From the NCBI GenBank assembly GCA_025345505.1, contig JANVCC010000018.1:3581749-3645748 (forward strand): a stretch of 64,000 nt of DNA, written 5' to 3'. This document shows positions 62,248-64,000 of this stretch, piece by piece. Below the pieces are notes generated by a model. It was not told where the DNA came from. It searched no databases and saw only the letters and a list, made by a program, of their open reading frames with translations. This DNA is from Todiramphus chloris collaris. Lineage: Eukaryota > Chordata > Aves > Coraciiformes > Alcedinidae. Numbering within the stretch: the stretch's first letter is position 1; the number at the start of each line of letters is the position of its first letter. The position numbers were made by a program, and so were the translations under genes.

Positions 62248-63897
62248 AGAATCACAGCCTTCAACTGCATAAGTGTGATCAAAAAGAAATGGATTAATAT
62301 TGTTCATTCTAACAAATTCTAACAAATTTCACCAGAGCATCCTTGGATATTTTTTAAGAAAGCATGTTAGGGGAGAAAATGTGCTGTATTTTGAAGATTG
62401 GTTAGGACAGGAAACAAACTGTTGAAATAATTTCCATTGCAAAACACAGAATATAGTGATTGGCGAGGTATACTAAGAGTATACTAAGAGTATCAAGACT
62501 TGTTGTTAGTATGTATCTGTAAAGGGAGAAGAAAGTGAAATGATGAAAATTGTCAATATTGGCATCAATTTATTTAGTTTGTTTCAAGGACACAATAAGG
62601 AAATTGAGTAGGAGCTACAAAAAATAGGTAATCCCATCATATGTCTTATTACATCCAACAGTAATAAGTGGATAGTAGCACTGTTAATGTCAATAGATAT
62701 AAACTGAACGAAATGTGTAGCACCAAGAAAAACTGTGAGTCATTAGGAATTGATTAGAAAACAACTATGTTCAAATCAGTTACAGAAGACTCAGTGAAAA
62801 ACTTTTGTGTGGCAAGTTGCTGCCTTTGAAGTCACTGCCTCCTATAACAAGAGAAAGCAGAAAGAAGAAAATTGAAGCTAAATTAAGGTAAATGTACTCC
62901 ACCAAGATGTGATGATAATGGCTGCTCAATTAAGAGAGACAAAAATTGAGGTATCCGAAGGAACTCCATGAGATGACAGTAGCTGGGAGCAGAGTCGCAC
63001 ATCTGTACATAACTACATGGGGTAATGGATTGAAAGGCAATGGATGGGAGAGGGAAATCTAACAGAAGGATCACAGGGTCTCCAGGTATTATTCAGACAC
63101 AGAAATCTGCCACTAATGTCTCAGAAGGACAAGATAGAATGGATGAACATTCAAGACTTCTTTGTTTAATCATCTTGTTTCAAGACTTACTTATCACATT
63201 CAAATAGAGAACTCCTCTTATATCAAATAGTACAGATCTTTTCAGTTTTGCTGATGAATTTTTCCCTCAATCACTTTAGAAAGATACTAGGCAGGACTGT
63301 CCCATAGGTTATATCAGCTGTATACTGCTATACATGTCAGATTTCTATCTACAAATGAATATCCACTTGTAACACACTTTCGTTCAGATACTCTCTTCTG
63401 CACATGTGCAATGACTGTCTCTTTTCTATGTTGTTGGCTAGAAGGCACCTTTTAGACTTTCAAAACTTTTTCACAATCACTTCTGTTAAAACTGAAAAGG
63501 CATTTAATGATGTAAACATTGCATATGTAAAGATTTGTTAATTATTTTGTCCATAATTTAGAAGTTATTGAAGACCTCAAAAAAGATGTAGGCAGACTTA
63601 GTATATGAAGCTCACCCCTCAAAATCCTACTTAGAGATTGAGAGGGTCTTTCATTCACCTGCAGCAGTGAGGTAACTTCACTGGTTATCAGTGTTGACCA
63701 CAAAGGAATGCTTGAGTGAGAAAGTACCACTCACTGAGAGTAAGTTTTCAGAATGATGCCCTCAAGAGCTGCCTTTAGTTCTTCAAAACAAAGAGGGGGA
63801 AGAACAAACTATACAATTTCATTCTCCAGTTCTCCTTATCATCTTTCTATAGAAACACAGACCTCATACACTAATGCTCATCCCTGAAAGATTACAG
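62248..63897. other. RHAG 3' flank, no gene seen
   Basis: AT-rich intergenic sequence. An 11-base tandem (TATACTAAGAG twice, then partial) occurs near 62469-62491. No exon-like block found. Confidence 0.45.
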
Positions 63898-64000
63898 GTG
63901 AGGTTGGACAGGACTCTGAGCAACCTGCTCTACTTGCAGATGTTTCGGCTCAGTGCAGGGGGGTTGGACTAGGTGACGTTTAAAGGTCCTTTCCAATCCC
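63898..64000 (+). mobile_element. CR1 LINE 3' end, cut by window edge
   Basis: Sense CR1: 'aggtgaggttggacaggact', 'gggttggactaggtgacgtt' and 'aaggtcctttccaatccc', running off the right end before the tail. Confidence 0.92.

Overview
This is vertebrate nuclear DNA, most probably from a bird. Coding exons are short and separated by GT-AG introns. The dominant repeats are CR1 LINEs ending in the tandem ATTCTATG-type tail typical of birds and other sauropsids. Two neighbouring genes, a CRISP (cysteine-rich secretory protein) and RHAG, form a pair that is also adjacent on human 6p12. There are no operons, CRISPR arrays, tRNA or rRNA genes that I can see. The species cannot be fixed from the sequence alone.

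Layout: 1-20.0 kb is gene-poor flank with CR1 copies (4.2, 9.6 and 10.6 kb), a candidate minus-strand solo LTR (15.1-15.9 kb) and one unexplained 55-codon ORF (1.65 kb). 20.03-26.15 kb (+) holds a complete seven-coding-exon CRISP gene for 243 residues. 26.5-45.4 kb is an intergenic spacer with several CR1 copies, including a 1 kb copy at 33.7-34.8 kb and a CR1-in-CR1 nest at 43.06-43.9 kb. 45.43-61.66 kb (+) holds the complete ten-exon RHAG gene for 418 residues. Its 7.6 kb first intron and 2.7 kb last intron carry CR1 copies and a compact LTR-like element. 61.7-64.0 kb is 3' flank with two more CR1 3' ends.

The two genes are unrelated in function. CRISP proteins are secreted CAP-superfamily proteins (reproductive tract, venom and similar secretions). 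RHAG is the erythroid ammonia/CO2 channel and scaffold of the red-cell Rh complex. All exon boundaries were read by hand from splice consensus, reading-frame phase and protein-family similarity, and both reconstructed reading frames close without a frameshift or stop.

Points most worth a second look: (1) the CRISP keeps all 16 structural cysteines but has lost three of the four CAP-tetrad residues, one replaced by Asn in a new N-glycosylation sequon; (2) RHAG intron 1 contains a phase-compatible candidate terminal exon that would give a truncated 70-residue product; (3) RHAG intron 5 contains a well-formed cryptic exon; (4) RHAG has a shortened, sequon-free first extracellular loop and a His/Glu-rich C-terminal tail. 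I found no wholly new multi-gene system; the interest lies in variation on known genes and in candidate splice forms.
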